Assembly: GCF_018139625.1 (NCBI RefSeq)
Contig: NZ_JAGSOH010000002.1
Coordinates: forward strand, 1 to 64,000
Reading direction: 5' to 3'
Length of the DNA: 64,000 bases
From: Actinospica acidithermotolerans
Lineage (GTDB): Bacteria; Actinomycetota; Actinomycetes; Streptomycetales; Catenulisporaceae
The notes beneath the pieces are model-generated. The model was not told the origin of the DNA, ran no database searches, and was given only the letters and a program-made list of their open reading frames with translations. Position 1 is the first letter of the stretch. Every line of letters starts with the position of its first letter. Below, piece after piece: positions 20,922 through 32,059 of the stretch. Made by a program: the position numbers and the translations under genes.

Positions 20922-23900
20922 TCAGACGCGCGGCTTCTCCCGCATCTCGTACGTCTCGATCGTGTCGCCGATCTGGATGTTGTTGTACGAGCCGAGGCCG
21001 ATACCGCACTCGAAGCCCTCGCGGACCTCGGTGGCGTCGTCCTTGAAGCGGCGCAGCGAGTCGATCGCCAGGTTCTCCGTCAGCAGCACGCCGTCCCGGA
21101 TCACCCGGGCCTTGCTGTTGCGGCGGATGGTGCCCGAGCGCACCAGGCAGCCCGCGATGTTGCCGAACTTGGAGGAGCGGAAGACCTCGCGGATCTCCGC
21201 GGTGCCGAGCTGCACCTCCTCGTACTCCGGCTTGAGCATGCCCTTGAGCGCCGCCTCCATCTCCTCGATCGCCTGGTAGATGACCGAGTAGTAGCGGATC
21301 TCGATGCCCTCGCGGTCGGCCTTCGTCCGCGCGCGGCCGTCGGCCCGCACGTTGAAGCCGATGATGATCGTGTCGCTGGTCAGGGCCAGGTCCACGTCGG
21401 ACTCGGTGATCGCGCCGACGCCGCGGTGAATGATCCGCAGGTCGACCTCCTCGCCGACGTCCAGCTTGAGCAGCGCGTCCTCCAGGGCCTCGACCGAGCC
21501 GGACACGTCGCCCTTGATGATGAGGTTGAGCTGCTGGATGTCGCCCGACTTGAGGGCCTTGTCCAGGTCCTCCAGCGAGACGCGCACCCGGCGCCGCGAG
21601 AGCAGCGCGTTGCGCTCCCGGGCCGCACGGCGCTCGGCGATCTGCCGGGCGACGCGGTCCTCCTCGACCACCAGGAAGGTGTCGCCGGCCCCGGGCACCG
21701 AGGTCAGGCCGAGCACCTGCACCGGACGGGACGGGTCGGCCTCCTCCACGTTGGCGCCGTTCTCGTCGAGCATGGCCCGGACGCGGCCGTGCGCGTCGCC
21801 GACGACCATCGTGTCGCCCACGCGCAGCGTGCCGCGCTGGACCAGCACCGTCGCCACGGCACCGCGGCCGCGGTCCAGGTGGGCCTCGATCGCGACGCCC
21901 TCCGCGTTCTGGTGCGGGTTCGCCTTCAGATCCAGCGCCGCGTCCGCGGTCAGCACGACCGCCTCGAGCAGCTCCTGGATGCCGATGTTCTCCCGCGCGG
22001 AGATGTCGACGAACATGGTGTCGCCGCCGAAGTCCTCCGCCACCAGGCCGTACTCGGTGAGCTGGCCGCGGACCTTCATCGGGTCCGCGCCTTCCTTGTC
22101 GATCTTGTTCACCGCGACCACGATCGGCACGTCGGCCGCCTTGGCGTGGTTGAGCGCCTCGATCGTCTGCGGCTTCACGCCGTCGTCCGCCGCGACCACC
22201 AGCACCGCGATGTCGGTCACCTTGGCACCGCGGGCACGCATGGCGGTGAACGCCTCGTGGCCCGGGGTGTCGATGAAGGTGATCCGCCGCTCCACGTCGC
22301 CGACCTCGGCCGTGACCTGGTAGGCGCCGATGTGCTGGGTGATGCCGCCGGCCTCGCCCGCCACGACGTTCGCCTTGCGGATCGCGTCCAGCAGGCGGGT
22401 CTTACCGTGGTCGACGTGGCCCATGACGGTGACCACCGGCGGACGCGGCGCGAGGTCGTCCTCGCCGCCCTCGTTGTCGCCGAAGTCGATGTCGAAGGAC
22501 TCGAGCAGCTCGCGGTCCTCCTCCTCGGGCGAGACGATCTGGATCTCGAAGCCGATCTCGGAGCCGATCAGCTGCAGGATCTCCTCGTTGACCGACTGGG
22601 TCGCGGTGACCATCTCGCCGATCGCGAAGGCGGCCTGCACCAGCGCGGCCGGGTTGGCGCCGATCTTCTCGCCGAGGTCCATCAGGGACGAACCGCGGGT
22701 GAGACGGACGACCTGCCCGTTGCCGCGCGGCAGCATCGCGCCGCCGATGGACGGCGCCTGCATGTTGTCGAACTCTTGCCTGCGCTGCTTCTTCGACTTG
22801 CGCCCGCGGGCCGGGCCGCGGCCGCCGGGACGGCCGAACGCGCCCTGGGTGCCGGCGCCGCGGCCACCGCGGCCACCGCCGCCGCCACCGCCGGGACGGC
22901 CGGCGAAGCCGCCGCCACCGCCGCCGGGGGCACCGCCGCCGCCGGGACCGCCGCCGAAGCCGCCGGGCCGCGGGCCGAAGCCCGCGCCGGGACCGGGACG
23001 GGGGCCGCCGCCGGGACGCGGGGCGCCGCCGGCCGGACGCGGTCCGCCGGGAGCGCCGGCACCGCGGCCACCGCCGCCGCCGGGACCCGGACGCGGTCCG
23101 CCGGGACCGCTCGGACGGCCGCCGCGGTCGCCCTGGGCGGGGCCGGGACGGTTGGGCATCATGCCCGGGTTCGGGCGCGGGCCGCCGCCGGGACGCGGCG
23201 CGGCCGGACGCGGGGGCATGCCCGGACGCGGCGCGCCGGGCACGGCGCCCTCGCCGCGGGCCGGGCCTCCCTCGCCGCGGTGCTGCTCGGCACCGGGACG
23301 CGGGCCGGCCGGACGCGGCGCCTGCGGGCGCGGCATGCCGGTCGAGCCCGAGGTGAACGGGTTGTTGCCGGGACGCGGTCCCTGCGGACGCTGGCCGCCG
23401 CCGGGGCGCTGGCCCTGGCCGCCGGGGCGCGGGGCGCCCTGCTGGCCGCGGTCGCGCTCGCCGCCGGGGCGCGGACCCTGGCCGCGGTCCCGGTCGCCGC
23501 CGGGGCGCTGGCCCTGGCCGCCGGAACGCGGGGCCGGCTCGGCGGCCGCCGGACGCGGGGCCGGCTTGGGGCCGGGCGTCGGACGGTTCAGCGCGGGCGC
23601 CGCCGGGGCGCCGGTCGCGGGGGCCGCCGCCGGGGCTTCCGCCTGGAACTGCGCGGGCTGCGGGGCCGCAGCCGGACGCGGCGCGGGACCCGGCTTGGGC
23701 GCGGGACCCGGCTTCGGGCCGCCGTTGGCGGCGGCCGGACGGGGCTGCGGGGTCGGCCTGGGCGCGGAAGACCGCGCCGGGGCGGCGGAGCCGCCCTTGC
23801 CCTCGGCCGCGAGGGCATCTCTCAGCTTGCGCTCGACGGGCGCCTCGATCGTCGAGGACGCCGAACGGACGAACTCACCGAGGTCTTGGAGCTTGGCCAT

Positions 23901-23960
23901 GACGACCTTGCTCTCAACACCCAAATCCTTGGCGAGCTCATAGACCCGGACCTTGGCCAC
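20922..23960 (-). CDS. infB: Translation initiation factor IF-2
   Basis: A 1012-residue protein. It has an N-terminal IF2_N helical motif ([17 protein letters not shown]), then about 380 residues of Gly/Pro/Arg/Ala-rich low-complexity linker (residues 60-410). The second IF2_N segment and the GTPase core follow, with G1 '[12 protein letters not shown]', G3 'DTPGHEAF' and G4 'VAVNKIDK', then the C1/C2 domains that bind fMet-tRNA. GTG 23960 is the start, with AAGGAG ahead of it. The linker is typical of high-GC actinobacteria and gives false long frames on the opposite strand. Confidence 0.97.
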   Translation of the reverse strand: MAKVRVYELAKDLGVESKVVMAKLQDLGEFVRSASSTIEAPVERKLRDALAAEGKGGSAAPARSSAPRPTPQPRPAAANGGPKPGPAPKPGPAPRPAAAPQPAQFQAEAPAAAPATGAPAAPALNRPTPGPKPAPRPAAAEPAPRSGGQGQRPGGDRDRGQGPRPGGERDRGQQGAPRPGGQGQRPGGGQRPQGPRPGNNPFTSGSTGMPRPQAPRPAGPRPGAEQHRGEGGPARGEGAVPGAPRPGMPPRPAAPRPGGGPRPNPGMMPNRPGPAQGDRGGRPSGPGGPRPGPGGGGGRGAGAPGGPRPAGGAPRPGGGPRPGPGAGFGPRPGGFGGGPGGGGAPGGGGGGFAGRPGGGGGGGRGGRGAGTQGAFGRPGGRGPARGRKSKKQRRQEFDNMQAPSIGGAMLPRGNGQVVRLTRGSSLMDLGEKIGANPAALVQAAFAIGEMVTATQSVNEEILQLIGSEIGFEIQIVSPEEEDRELLESFDIDFGDNEGGEDDLAPRPPVVTVMGHVDHGKTRLLDAIRKANVVAGEAGGITQHIGAYQVTAEVGDVERRITFIDTPGHEAFTAMRARGAKVTDIAVLVVAADDGVKPQTIEALNHAKAADVPIVVAVNKIDKEGADPMKVRGQLTEYGLVAEDFGGDTMFVDISARENIGIQELLEAVVLTADAALDLKANPHQNAEGVAIEAHLDRGRGAVATVLVQRGTLRVGDTMVVGDAHGRVRAMLDENGANVEEADPSRPVQVLGLTSVPGAGDTFLVVEEDRVARQIAERRAARERNALLSRRRVRVSLEDLDKALKSGDIQQLNLIIKGDVSGSVEALEDALLKLDVGEEVDLRIIHRGVGAITESDVDLALTSDTIIIGFNVRADGRARTKADREGIEIRYYSVIYQAIEEMEAALKGMLKPEYEEVQLGTAEIREVFRSSKFGNIAGCLVRSGTIRRNSKARVIRDGVLLTENLAIDSLRRFKDDATEVREGFECGIGLGSYNNIQIGDTIETYEMREKPRV

Positions 23961-24145
23961 TTCACTCCTTCTTCGGCCCGCGTCTTATCGTCCGCGCGAC
24001 CGTCGCTGTCACTTCATGGGCGTGCTCATCGCTGTGTGCTCATCGCGTGCTCATGATGTTTCTCTACCTGCTTCCGCCTGATTCGCCGTTCCCGCCGGAC
24101 CCCGTTCGGTGCCCTGGACCTGCGTGCTCACCTCGCAAGACTGCC

Positions 24146-24454
24146 TCAGTCGCCCTGCGCGCGCACCCCGAGGGCGGCGCGCAGCGGCTCGAGGTCCAGC
24201 GGGCCCGTCCTGCGCAGTGCGCGCGTGAAGGCCCGCCTCCTCTCCGCCAGAGCGAGGCAGTCGGTCCGCGGATGCACGTAGGCGCCGCGTCCCGGGAGGC
24301 GCCGCCGCGGATCGGGCCGGACGCTCTCCACGCCCGACTCCGCCGTCACCGCGACGACACGGAGCAACAGGTCCTGCGCACCCCGTTCACGGCATCCGAC
24401 GCACGTACGCGTCGGGACGCCGCGGACTTTCGAGATTTCCGGCAGGCCAGTCAC
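24146..24454 (-). CDS. ylxR: YlxR/DUF448 RNA-binding protein
   Basis: A 102-residue protein starting at GTG 24454, the only start codon close to the conserved region. The signature 'VPTRTCVGCRERG' contains the paired cysteines, and 'GRGAYVHPRTDCLALAERRRAF' contains the GRGAY(V/L) motif of the family. It lies between nusA and infB as in most bacteria. YlxR has been reported as a nucleoid-associated or RNase P-related protein in other bacteria; neither can be tested here. The stretch to infB (23961-24145) contains no gene. Confidence 0.9.
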   Translation of the reverse strand: MTGLPEISKVRGVPTRTCVGCRERGAQDLLLRVVAVTAESGVESVRPDPRRRLPGRGAYVHPRTDCLALAERRRAFTRALRRTGPLDLEPLRAALGVRAQGD

Positions 24455-24597
24455 GCAGTATTGTAGCTTTCGCAGGCCCGCTGGCGCGAACTGCTGCGGT
24501 GGCCTGGGCTCGGGCTCCGAGACAGTAGTACGGATGGCTCTCCTCGGTGGGGGCTTACTCACTGCCTCTGGGTCCTCGTCGCTTCTCTCGCGCCGCC

Positions 24598-25590
24598 TTA
24601 CTTCTCTTCCTGGACGTCCGAGCGGATGTCGATCCGCCAACCCGTCAGGCGCGCCGCGAGGCGGGCGTTCTGCCCCTCCTTGCCGATGGCCAGCGACAGC
24701 TGGTAGTCCGGCACGATGACCTGTGCGGACCGGTTCTCCAGGTCGAGGATCTTGACCTTGGAGACCTTCGCCGGGGAGAGCGCGGAGGCGACCAGCTTCT
24801 CCGGGTCGTCCGACCAGTCCACGATGTCGATCTTCTCGCCGTGCAGCTCGGTCATCACGTTGCGCACGCGCGCGCCGACCGGGCCGATGCACGCGCCCTT
24901 GGCGTTCACCCCCGGCTTGCGCGAGCGCACCGCCATCTTGGTGCGGTGCCCGGCCTCGCGGGCCAGCGCCGCGATCTCCACCGTGCCGTCGGCGACCTCG
25001 GGCACCTCCAGCGCGAACAGCTTGCGCACCAGGTTCGGGTGGCTGCGCGAGAGGATCACCGCGGGCCCGCGCGGCGTGCGCCGCACCTGCACGACCAGGC
25101 ACTTGATCCGCAGCCCGTGGCTGTACTGCTCGCCGGGCACCTGCTCCGGGGTCGGCAGCATCGCCTCGAAGCGCTCCTGCTTGCCCGAGTCGATCTCGAT
25201 CAGCACGTGCCGCGGGTCGTCGCTCTGCTGCACCCGGCCGGAGACCAGGTCGCCCTCGCGCGCCGCGAAGTCCTTGAAGACGGCCTCGTCGGCGGCCTCG
25301 CGCAGCTTCTGCGCGATCACCTGCCGGGCGGTGGCCGCCGCGATCCGGCCGAAGCCGCTCGGGGTGTCGTCGAACTCGAGCCCGACCGGGGCGCCGGCCT
25401 CGTCGGTCTCCTTGACGAACACGGTCACGTGGCCGCTCTTGCGGTCAAGCTCCACCCGCGCGCCGGGCCGGGCGCCCTCGGTGTGCTCGTACGCGTGCAG
25501 CAGCGCCTGCTCGATGGCCCCGTACAACAGGTCGAGCGAGATCTCCCGATCCTGCGCGAGATCGCGCAGCATCCTCATATCGATGTCCAT
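24598..25590 (-). CDS. nusA: Transcription termination/antitermination protein NusA
   Basis: A 330-residue NusA lacking the C-terminal acidic repeats, as usual in actinobacteria. ATG 25590 (MDIDMRMLRDLAQDREIS) is preferred over an in-frame upstream start because GAGGAA precedes it and homologues start there. The N-terminal RNA polymerase-binding domain is followed by S1 ('GDLVSGRVQQSDDPRHVLIEI'), KH1 ('GKQERFEAMLPTPEQVPGE', 'ILSRSHPNLVRKLF') and KH2 ('SDDPEKLVASAL', 'QLSLAIGKEGQNARLAARLT'). It begins seven bases after rimP ends, in the same operon. Confidence 0.96.
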   Translation of the reverse strand: MDIDMRMLRDLAQDREISLDLLYGAIEQALLHAYEHTEGARPGARVELDRKSGHVTVFVKETDEAGAPVGLEFDDTPSGFGRIAAATARQVIAQKLREAADEAVFKDFAAREGDLVSGRVQQSDDPRHVLIEIDSGKQERFEAMLPTPEQVPGEQYSHGLRIKCLVVQVRRTPRGPAVILSRSHPNLVRKLFALEVPEVADGTVEIAALAREAGHRTKMAVRSRKPGVNAKGACIGPVGARVRNVMTELHGEKIDIVDWSDDPEKLVASALSPAKVSKVKILDLENRSAQVIVPDYQLSLAIGKEGQNARLAARLTGWRIDIRSDVQEEK

Positions 25591-25597
25591 CGGTTCC

Positions 25598-26200
25598 TCA
25601 GCTCTGCTCGTCCTCGTCGTCGTCGACCCCGTCGTCGCCGCCCTCGGTGGCGGCTCCGTCGACATCGCCCTCGGCGACGTCCTCTTCGTCCAAATCGTCC
25701 TTCGCCCCCGGACGGTTGAACTCCACCTGCACCTTGCCGCGGCCCAGCTCCCCGAACGCGAGCCGGCGCCGTTCCCCGGCGGTCCCCGGCTTCTTCCCGG
25801 GCAGCTCCAGCGTCACGCCCTCGTCGTCGACCTCGACGATCCGCCCGGTCAGCTCGCCGCCCGCGGCGAGCTGAACCTGCACCAGACGCCCGGCCGCGCG
25901 CCGCCAGTGCCGCGGGAGTGTCAGCGGCCTGCCGACGCCCGGGGAGCTGACTTCGAGGTCGTACGGCTCCTCGCCCATCACGTTCGTCTCGTCCAGCGCG
26001 GCCGAGACGGCCTGGCTCACCTCGGCGATGTCGTCCAGGCTGATCCCGCCGTCGCCGTCCACGACGACCTGCAGCAGCTGCCGCGAGCCTGCCCGCCTCG
26101 CGGTCACGTCCTCGAGGTCGTAGCCCAGCGCGGCCACGACCGGCTCGAGCTGTGCGCGGAGCTTGGCCCCGTCGAGTCTGGCGCGGGCGGCGGGGCTCAT
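25598..26200 (-). CDS. rimP: Ribosome maturation factor RimP
   Basis: A 200-residue 30S maturation factor. ATG 26200 (MSPAARARL) follows GAGGAG; a longer in-frame start at 26278 lacks similarity. The conserved core shows 'LEPVVAALGYDLEDVTA', 'LLQVVVDGDGGISLDDIAEVSQAVSAAL' and 'YDLEVSSPGVGRPLTLPRHWRRA'. The C-terminus is an acidic tail of about 40 residues (Asp/Glu/Gly-rich), longer than in proteobacterial RimP but common in actinobacteria. Confidence 0.95.
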   Translation of the reverse strand: MSPAARARLDGAKLRAQLEPVVAALGYDLEDVTARRAGSRQLLQVVVDGDGGISLDDIAEVSQAVSAALDETNVMGEEPYDLEVSSPGVGRPLTLPRHWRRAAGRLVQVQLAAGGELTGRIVEVDDEGVTLELPGKKPGTAGERRRLAFGELGRGKVQVEFNRPGAKDDLDEEDVAEGDVDGAATEGGDDGVDDDEDEQS

Positions 26201-26336
26201 CGGAAAGGCTCCTCGGCTGTACTCGGTCTGATCTCCCGCGACGCGGAAGCACGGCGGGCGGAACCGCGAGTTCCGCACCCTATCAGGGTAGTCGCTCGCG
26301 GCCCGCCCGAAAGCCTTGCCGAGCCGCTCAGACGGG

Positions 26337-28076
26337 TTAGACCGCCAGGGCCGCCACGGCCTCGCCGAGCGGCACGTCCCGCTTCTCGCCGGTCGCCCGG
26401 TCCTGCACCTCGATGACGCCCTCGGCCAGCCCCTTGCCGACCACGGCGACCGTCGGCACGCCGATGAGCTCGGCGTCCTTGAGCTTCACGCCCGGGGAGA
26501 CCTTGCGCCGGTCGTCGAAGATGACCCGCACCCCGGCCGCGTCGAGCTCGGCGGCCAGATCCGCCGCGGCCTCGAAGACCGCGTCGTCCTTGCCGGTGGC
26601 GACCAGGTGCACGTCGGCCGGGGCGATCTCGCGCGGCCAGACGATGCCCCGCTCGTCGTAGGTCTGCTCCACGACGGCGGCCACCGCGCGCGAGACGCCG
26701 ACGCCGTACGAGCCCATCGTCACCCGCACCGGCTTGCCCTCCGGGCCGAGCACGTCCAGCTGGAACGCGTCCGCGTACTTGCGGCCGAGCTGGAAGATGT
26801 GGCCGATCTCGATACCCCGATCGATGGACAGCGCGCCGCCGCACCGCGGGCAGGCGTCGCCGGCCCGCACCTCGGCGGCGCCGACGGTGCCCTCCGGCGT
26901 GAAGTCGCGGCCGCAGGTCACGTGCGCGGCGTGCTTGCCCGCCTCGTTGGCGCCGGTGATCCAGGACGAGCCCGGCACCACCAGCGGGTCCACCTTGTAG
27001 GTGTATCCGGCCTCTGCGAGGCCCTGCGGGCCGATGTAGCCGCGCACCAGCGCCGGGTGCTTCGCGAAGTCCTCGGCCTCGAACAGCTCGATCTCGGCCG
27101 GCGCGACGGCCGCCTCGAGCCGCTTCATGTCCACGTCCCGGTCGCCCGGCACGCCGACGATCAGCACCTCAGCGTCCTTCTTCCCCGGCACCCGCAGCTT
27201 CACGACCACGTTCTTGAGCGTGTTCGCGGCGGCGGTGTCCTCGAAGCCCTCGAAGCCGCGGAAGACCTCGACCAGGCTCTCGATGGTCGGGGTGTCCGGC
27301 GTGTCGTAGACCCGCGCGGCCGGCGTCGCCGAGGCGTCGATCTCGGCGCCCGGGCGCCCCTCGACGGCCTCCGTGTTCGCCGCGTAGTCGCAGTTGACGC
27401 ACTGCACGAAGGTGTCCTCGCCGGTCGCCGCCGGGGCCAGGAACTCCTCGGAGGCCGAGCCGCCCATCGCGCCGGACATCGCCGAGACGATCCGGTAGTT
27501 CATCCCGAGCCGGGTGAAGATCCTGATGTAGGCCTCGCGGTGCAGCTCGTAGGAGCGCTTGAGGCCCTCGTCGTCCAGGTCGAAGGAGTACGAGTCCTTC
27601 ATCAGGAACTCGCGGCCGCGCAGGATGCCCGCGCGCGGGCGCGCCTCGTCCCGGTACTTGTTCTGGATCTGGTAGAGGATCACCGGCAGGTCCTTGTAGG
27701 ACGAGTACTCGCCCTTGACCATGAGGGTGAACATCTCCTCGTGCGTCGGGCCGAGCAGGTAGTCCCCGCCTTTGCGGTCCCGTAGCCGGAAGAGGTTCTC
27801 GCCGTACTCGGTCCACCGGCCGGTGGCCTCGTAGAACTCGCGCGGCAGCAGGGCCGGGAACTGCACCTCCTGGGCGCCGATCCGGTCCATCTCCTCCTTG
27901 ACCACGCGGGCGATGTTGTCCAGCACGATCTTGCCCAGCGGCAGCCAGGAGTAGATGCCCGGGGCGACGCGGCGGACGTATCCGGCGCGCACCAGGAGCT
28001 TGTGGCTCGGCACCTCCGCGTCCGCCGGGTCGTCGCGAAGGGTGCGAAGGAACAGCGACGACATGCGCGTGACCAC
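26337..28076 (-). CDS. proS: Prolyl-tRNA synthetase (bacterial type)
   Basis: A 579-residue class II aminoacyl-tRNA synthetase with an inserted editing domain (roughly residues 225-400), the bacterial form. Motif 1 lies at '[16 protein letters not shown]', motif 2 at '[20 protein letters not shown]', and motif 3 at '[17 protein letters not shown]'. The anticodon-binding domain forms the C-terminal 110 residues. GTG 28076 has GAGGAG seven bases upstream; the ATG four codons later is less well placed. It lies between the GNAT gene and rimP, as in other actinobacteria. Confidence 0.97.
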   Translation of the reverse strand: MVTRMSSLFLRTLRDDPADAEVPSHKLLVRAGYVRRVAPGIYSWLPLGKIVLDNIARVVKEEMDRIGAQEVQFPALLPREFYEATGRWTEYGENLFRLRDRKGGDYLLGPTHEEMFTLMVKGEYSSYKDLPVILYQIQNKYRDEARPRAGILRGREFLMKDSYSFDLDDEGLKRSYELHREAYIRIFTRLGMNYRIVSAMSGAMGGSASEEFLAPAATGEDTFVQCVNCDYAANTEAVEGRPGAEIDASATPAARVYDTPDTPTIESLVEVFRGFEGFEDTAAANTLKNVVVKLRVPGKKDAEVLIVGVPGDRDVDMKRLEAAVAPAEIELFEAEDFAKHPALVRGYIGPQGLAEAGYTYKVDPLVVPGSSWITGANEAGKHAAHVTCGRDFTPEGTVGAAEVRAGDACPRCGGALSIDRGIEIGHIFQLGRKYADAFQLDVLGPEGKPVRVTMGSYGVGVSRAVAAVVEQTYDERGIVWPREIAPADVHLVATGKDDAVFEAAADLAAELDAAGVRVIFDDRRKVSPGVKLKDAELIGVPTVAVVGKGLAEGVIEVQDRATGEKRDVPLGEAVAALAV

Positions 28077-28166
28077 TGCGGGACTCCTCGATCGGCTTCT
28101 ACTGAACGCTTGACAACCGAGGATATCCGTCTTCCGCGCGTACGCCGAACGCGTTACCGGAACGGA

Positions 28167-29027
28167 TCAGAACAGGATGGAGGCGAACTCGGAGACCTCG
28201 CGGAAGCCGACCCGGTGGTAGGCGGCCCGCGCCGGGGCGTTGAAGTCGTTGACGTACAGCGTCACCAGCGGCGAGAAGTCGCGCAGCGCGTACTCGACCA
28301 CGGCGGACATGCCGCCCTCGGAGACCCGCCGCCCGCGGTAGCGCGGGTTGACCCAGACGCCCTGGATCTGGCACGCCTCGGCGGTCACCGCGCCGATCTC
28401 GGCCTTGAACACGACCTCGCCGTTCTCGATCCAGGCGAACGCGCGGCCCGCCGCGATCAGCTCGGCCACCCGCTGCCGGTAGCCGTGCCCGCCGTCCGCG
28501 GCGACCGGCGAGACGCCGACCTCCTCGGTGAACATCGCGATGCAGGCCGGCATCAGCGCGTCGAGTTCGGCCGGGCGCACCGGCCGGATCCGGAAGTCGG
28601 GCGCGACGGTCGGCGAGGACTCGCGGATCGACATCACCGGCTGGCTGGCCCGGATCTCGCGCGGGGAGCCCCAGTGCGCGCCCAGGTAGCCCCACAGGTC
28701 GAGCACCGGCTCGCGCGGCCCGACGATCGAGGAGCAGCGCCGGCCCTGCTTGCGCGCCCGGTCGGCGAAGGCCCGCACGGACTCCGGCGTCGCGTTGACC
28801 GGCACCAGGTTGGCGCCGGAGAAGCACATCGAGCTGAGCCGGCCGCCGACGTGGAAGCCCCACAGCTCGCCGCCGAGCTGCCACGGATCGAGCCCGGACG
28901 CGGCGACCCGGGAGGCGATGAAGACGTTGTCGACCGGATCGCGGCCGAGCAGATCGAGGACCTCGCCGAGATCGGCCTGACCGAGCACGCGGGCGGCGGC
29001 GGACGGCGAGAGCAGCCGGGTCATCAT
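28167..29027 (-). CDS. DUF4081-GNAT family N-acetyltransferase
   Basis: A 286-residue protein from ATG 29027; GTG 29033 or an upstream start at 29114 cannot be excluded. The N-terminal half matches DUF4081 ('VLDLLGRDPVDNVFIASRV', 'LDPWQLGGELWGF', 'CFSGANLVPV'), and the C-terminal half is a GNAT domain with the acetyl-CoA-binding segment 'QIQGVWVNPRYRGRRVSEGG' and 'TLYVNDFNAPARAAYHRVGF'. The same protein sits next to ispG in mycobacteria and streptomycetes. Its acceptor is unknown. Confidence 0.9.
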   Translation of the reverse strand: MMTRLLSPSAAARVLGQADLGEVLDLLGRDPVDNVFIASRVAASGLDPWQLGGELWGFHVGGRLSSMCFSGANLVPVNATPESVRAFADRARKQGRRCSSIVGPREPVLDLWGYLGAHWGSPREIRASQPVMSIRESSPTVAPDFRIRPVRPAELDALMPACIAMFTEEVGVSPVAADGGHGYRQRVAELIAAGRAFAWIENGEVVFKAEIGAVTAEACQIQGVWVNPRYRGRRVSEGGMSAVVEYALRDFSPLVTLYVNDFNAPARAAYHRVGFREVSEFASILF

Positions 29028-29240
29028 GTTCACGCGGCGCTCACCCCCGCGCGGCGCGGCGCCGTTCGGACGGCGGCTGAGAAAGCGGCGCCGCGGCTTG
29101 CGCGGTCGCGGCACTGACGTGGCACACCACCACTGTAAGCCCTGCAGAGGGAGTTGTAATCGGGATCGTCCGCGCAGCGGACGGCCCCCGCGGCCGCGGC
29201 GGCCCCGGGGACCGGCTCCGGTCTCAACGCCTGTAGACGA

Positions 29241-30395
<1,155 letters not shown>

Positions 30396-30696
30396 CTGTC
30401 GGGGTCTCCTGCGAGTCGTGACGATGCTGGGGTCGGCTAGGTCCTGCGGGGCTTACACCATGATTCTCACCGAGGCCGGGCCTGCTACCCCCTCCACGCT
30501 ACGGTACGTCCCCCTCAGCGGTGGACACCGGTCGCCGAACGGCACCGGGTCTTCACCCGATCTTCACCACGTCAGCAATCCAATTAGCCCAAGCGGATCG
30601 GGTTGGTGACATCGGCTGCCACCAGGAGCACCACCGTGAGGCGTGAGGCAACGGTCTTCACCCGATGCTGTGACCTTCACCACGTCACCAATCCAA
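30396..30696. other. 301-bp gap between ispG and rseP
   Basis: No gene is seen here. The left half (30396-30547) holds the ispG leader and a probable promoter area with no clear hexamers. The right half is filled by a tandem duplicate of the rseP 3' end. This is the only break in an otherwise tight run, so ispG may have its own promoter. Confidence 0.6.
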
Positions 30697-30752
30697 TTAG
30701 CCCAAGCGGATCGGGTTGGTGACATCGGCTGCCACCAGGAGCACCGTGAGGC
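30548..30752. repeat. Tandem duplicate of the rseP 3' end
   Basis: Copy one (30548-30642) matches copy two (30653-30752). The block 30562-30630 differs from 30675-30743 at one base in 69, followed by a 3-base indel and nine more matches, and preceded by 14 identical bases with an 8-base indel. Copy two contains the real rseP stop (TAA, complement of 30697-30699) and its last 18 codons; copy one reproduces codons and stop downstream on the minus strand. Confidence 0.92.
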
Positions 30753-31902
30753 ACACGAAGAACAACAGGAACCCGTAGGCGACCGGCATCATCTTGTTCA
30801 GGTCGACGCGGCCGGGATCCGGCCTGCGCAACAGCCGGCAGATCCGCTTGCGCGCCTCCTCGTAGAGCAGGATCGCGATGTGGCCGCCGTCCAGCGGGAG
30901 GATCGGCAGCAGGTTGAACACGCCGATGAAGACGTTGACCTCGGCCACCAGCAGCAGTACCGAGCCGAAGCCGCCCTGCTGGTAGAGCGTGCCGCTGACC
31001 TCGGCCATGCCGACGACGCCGACCGGGCTGCTGGTGGAGCGCTGCGTGTGGTCGACCGTCGAGGTGAACAGCTTGGGGATGGACGCCGGGATCGAGGCCA
31101 GTCCGGTGAAGGTGTCCTTGATCGAGGTCCAGAACTCGTCGCCGCTGGTCTTGACCGCGGCGATCGGATTCTGGTGCACGGTGGCCGAGCCGAGGCTGAT
31201 GCCGATCAGGCTGCCCTTGCCGGTGCTGCCGTTGGTCTCAGTCACGCTGTTCGAGCTCACCGGGGTGACCGTCGCGGTGCGGGTCTTGCCGCTGGTGTCC
31301 GTGAAGGTGATGGTCGCCGGCTCGCCGCCGGGCAGCGCGTGCAGCGCGTCGACCAGGCTCGTCGCGTCGGTGACCTTCTTGCCGTTCACCTCGGTGATCT
31401 TGTCTCCGACCACGAGCCCGGCCGCGGCGGCCGGGGACTTCTCGGCGCCGGTGCAGCCGGTCGTTGCGCCGGCGTTGGTGCCGCTGGGAACCATGCAGGT
31501 GGCGATGGTGCCGACGCTCGTGGTGCTCTGCTGCGTGCCCCACGCCATCGGCACGAAGGCGAAGATGAACAGCGCGATCAGGAAGTGCATGAGGGAGCCG
31601 GCGGAGAGGGTCAGCAGCCGCTTGCGCGCGGGCTTGTTCTTCAGCGCCCGGTCCTCGTCTCCCGGCTCGATCTCGTCGAGATCGGTCATTCCGACGATCT
31701 TGACGTAGCCGCCCGCCGGGATCGCCTTGACGCCGTACTCCGTCTCGCCGCGCGTGAAGGACCACAGCCGCGGCCCGAAGCCGACGAAGAACTCCGTGAC
31801 CTTGCCGCCGGACCAGCGCGCGCACCACATGTGCCCGGCTTCGTGCAGCACGATGGAGACCAGAAGAGCGAGCACGAACAACAGCGCGCCTACCACACCC
31901 AC
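30697..31902 (-). CDS. rseP: Site-2 membrane metalloprotease RseP/Rip1 type
   Basis: A 401-residue intramembrane zinc protease. The first helix contains 'VLHEAGHMWCARWSGG' with the HExxH zinc site. A PDZ domain follows (about residues 150-235, 'GLVVGDKITEVNGKKVTD'), then helices with 'LLPILPLDGGHIAILLYEE', which carries the third zinc ligand. In actinobacteria this enzyme cleaves anti-sigma factors and other membrane proteins. Its 3' end is duplicated in tandem just downstream. Confidence 0.93.
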   Translation of the reverse strand: MGVVGALLFVLALLVSIVLHEAGHMWCARWSGGKVTEFFVGFGPRLWSFTRGETEYGVKAIPAGGYVKIVGMTDLDEIEPGDEDRALKNKPARKRLLTLSAGSLMHFLIALFIFAFVPMAWGTQQSTTSVGTIATCMVPSGTNAGATTGCTGAEKSPAAAAGLVVGDKITEVNGKKVTDATSLVDALHALPGGEPATITFTDTSGKTRTATVTPVSSNSVTETNGSTGKGSLIGISLGSATVHQNPIAAVKTSGDEFWTSIKDTFTGLASIPASIPKLFTSTVDHTQRSTSSPVGVVGMAEVSGTLYQQGGFGSVLLLVAEVNVFIGVFNLLPILPLDGGHIAILLYEEARKRICRLLRRPDPGRVDLNKMMPVAYGFLLFFVCLTVLLVAADVTNPIRLG

Positions 31903-32059
31903 GCTCGACTACCCGCTTTCCATCGCTTGCCGCTCAGTCTCCCGCGCGCCGTCCATCCCATCGGATAGACGCATGGCGACGCGCGGAAAGTTCCCCCGCG
32001 CGTTCACCACACCGGGCCATCGCCTTACGCACGGTCCGCGGGCGCCGTGCGGTTCAACC

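Noticed and set aside
20316-24056. Very long plus-strand frame opposite infB, ylxP and rbfA
   Set aside because: Antisense of GC-rich coding sequence with low-complexity Arg/Gly/Ala content and no recognisable domain.
23961-24145. Small gene or riboswitch between ylxR and infB
   Set aside because: No start with a ribosome-binding site and no convincing conserved structure could be seen by eye.
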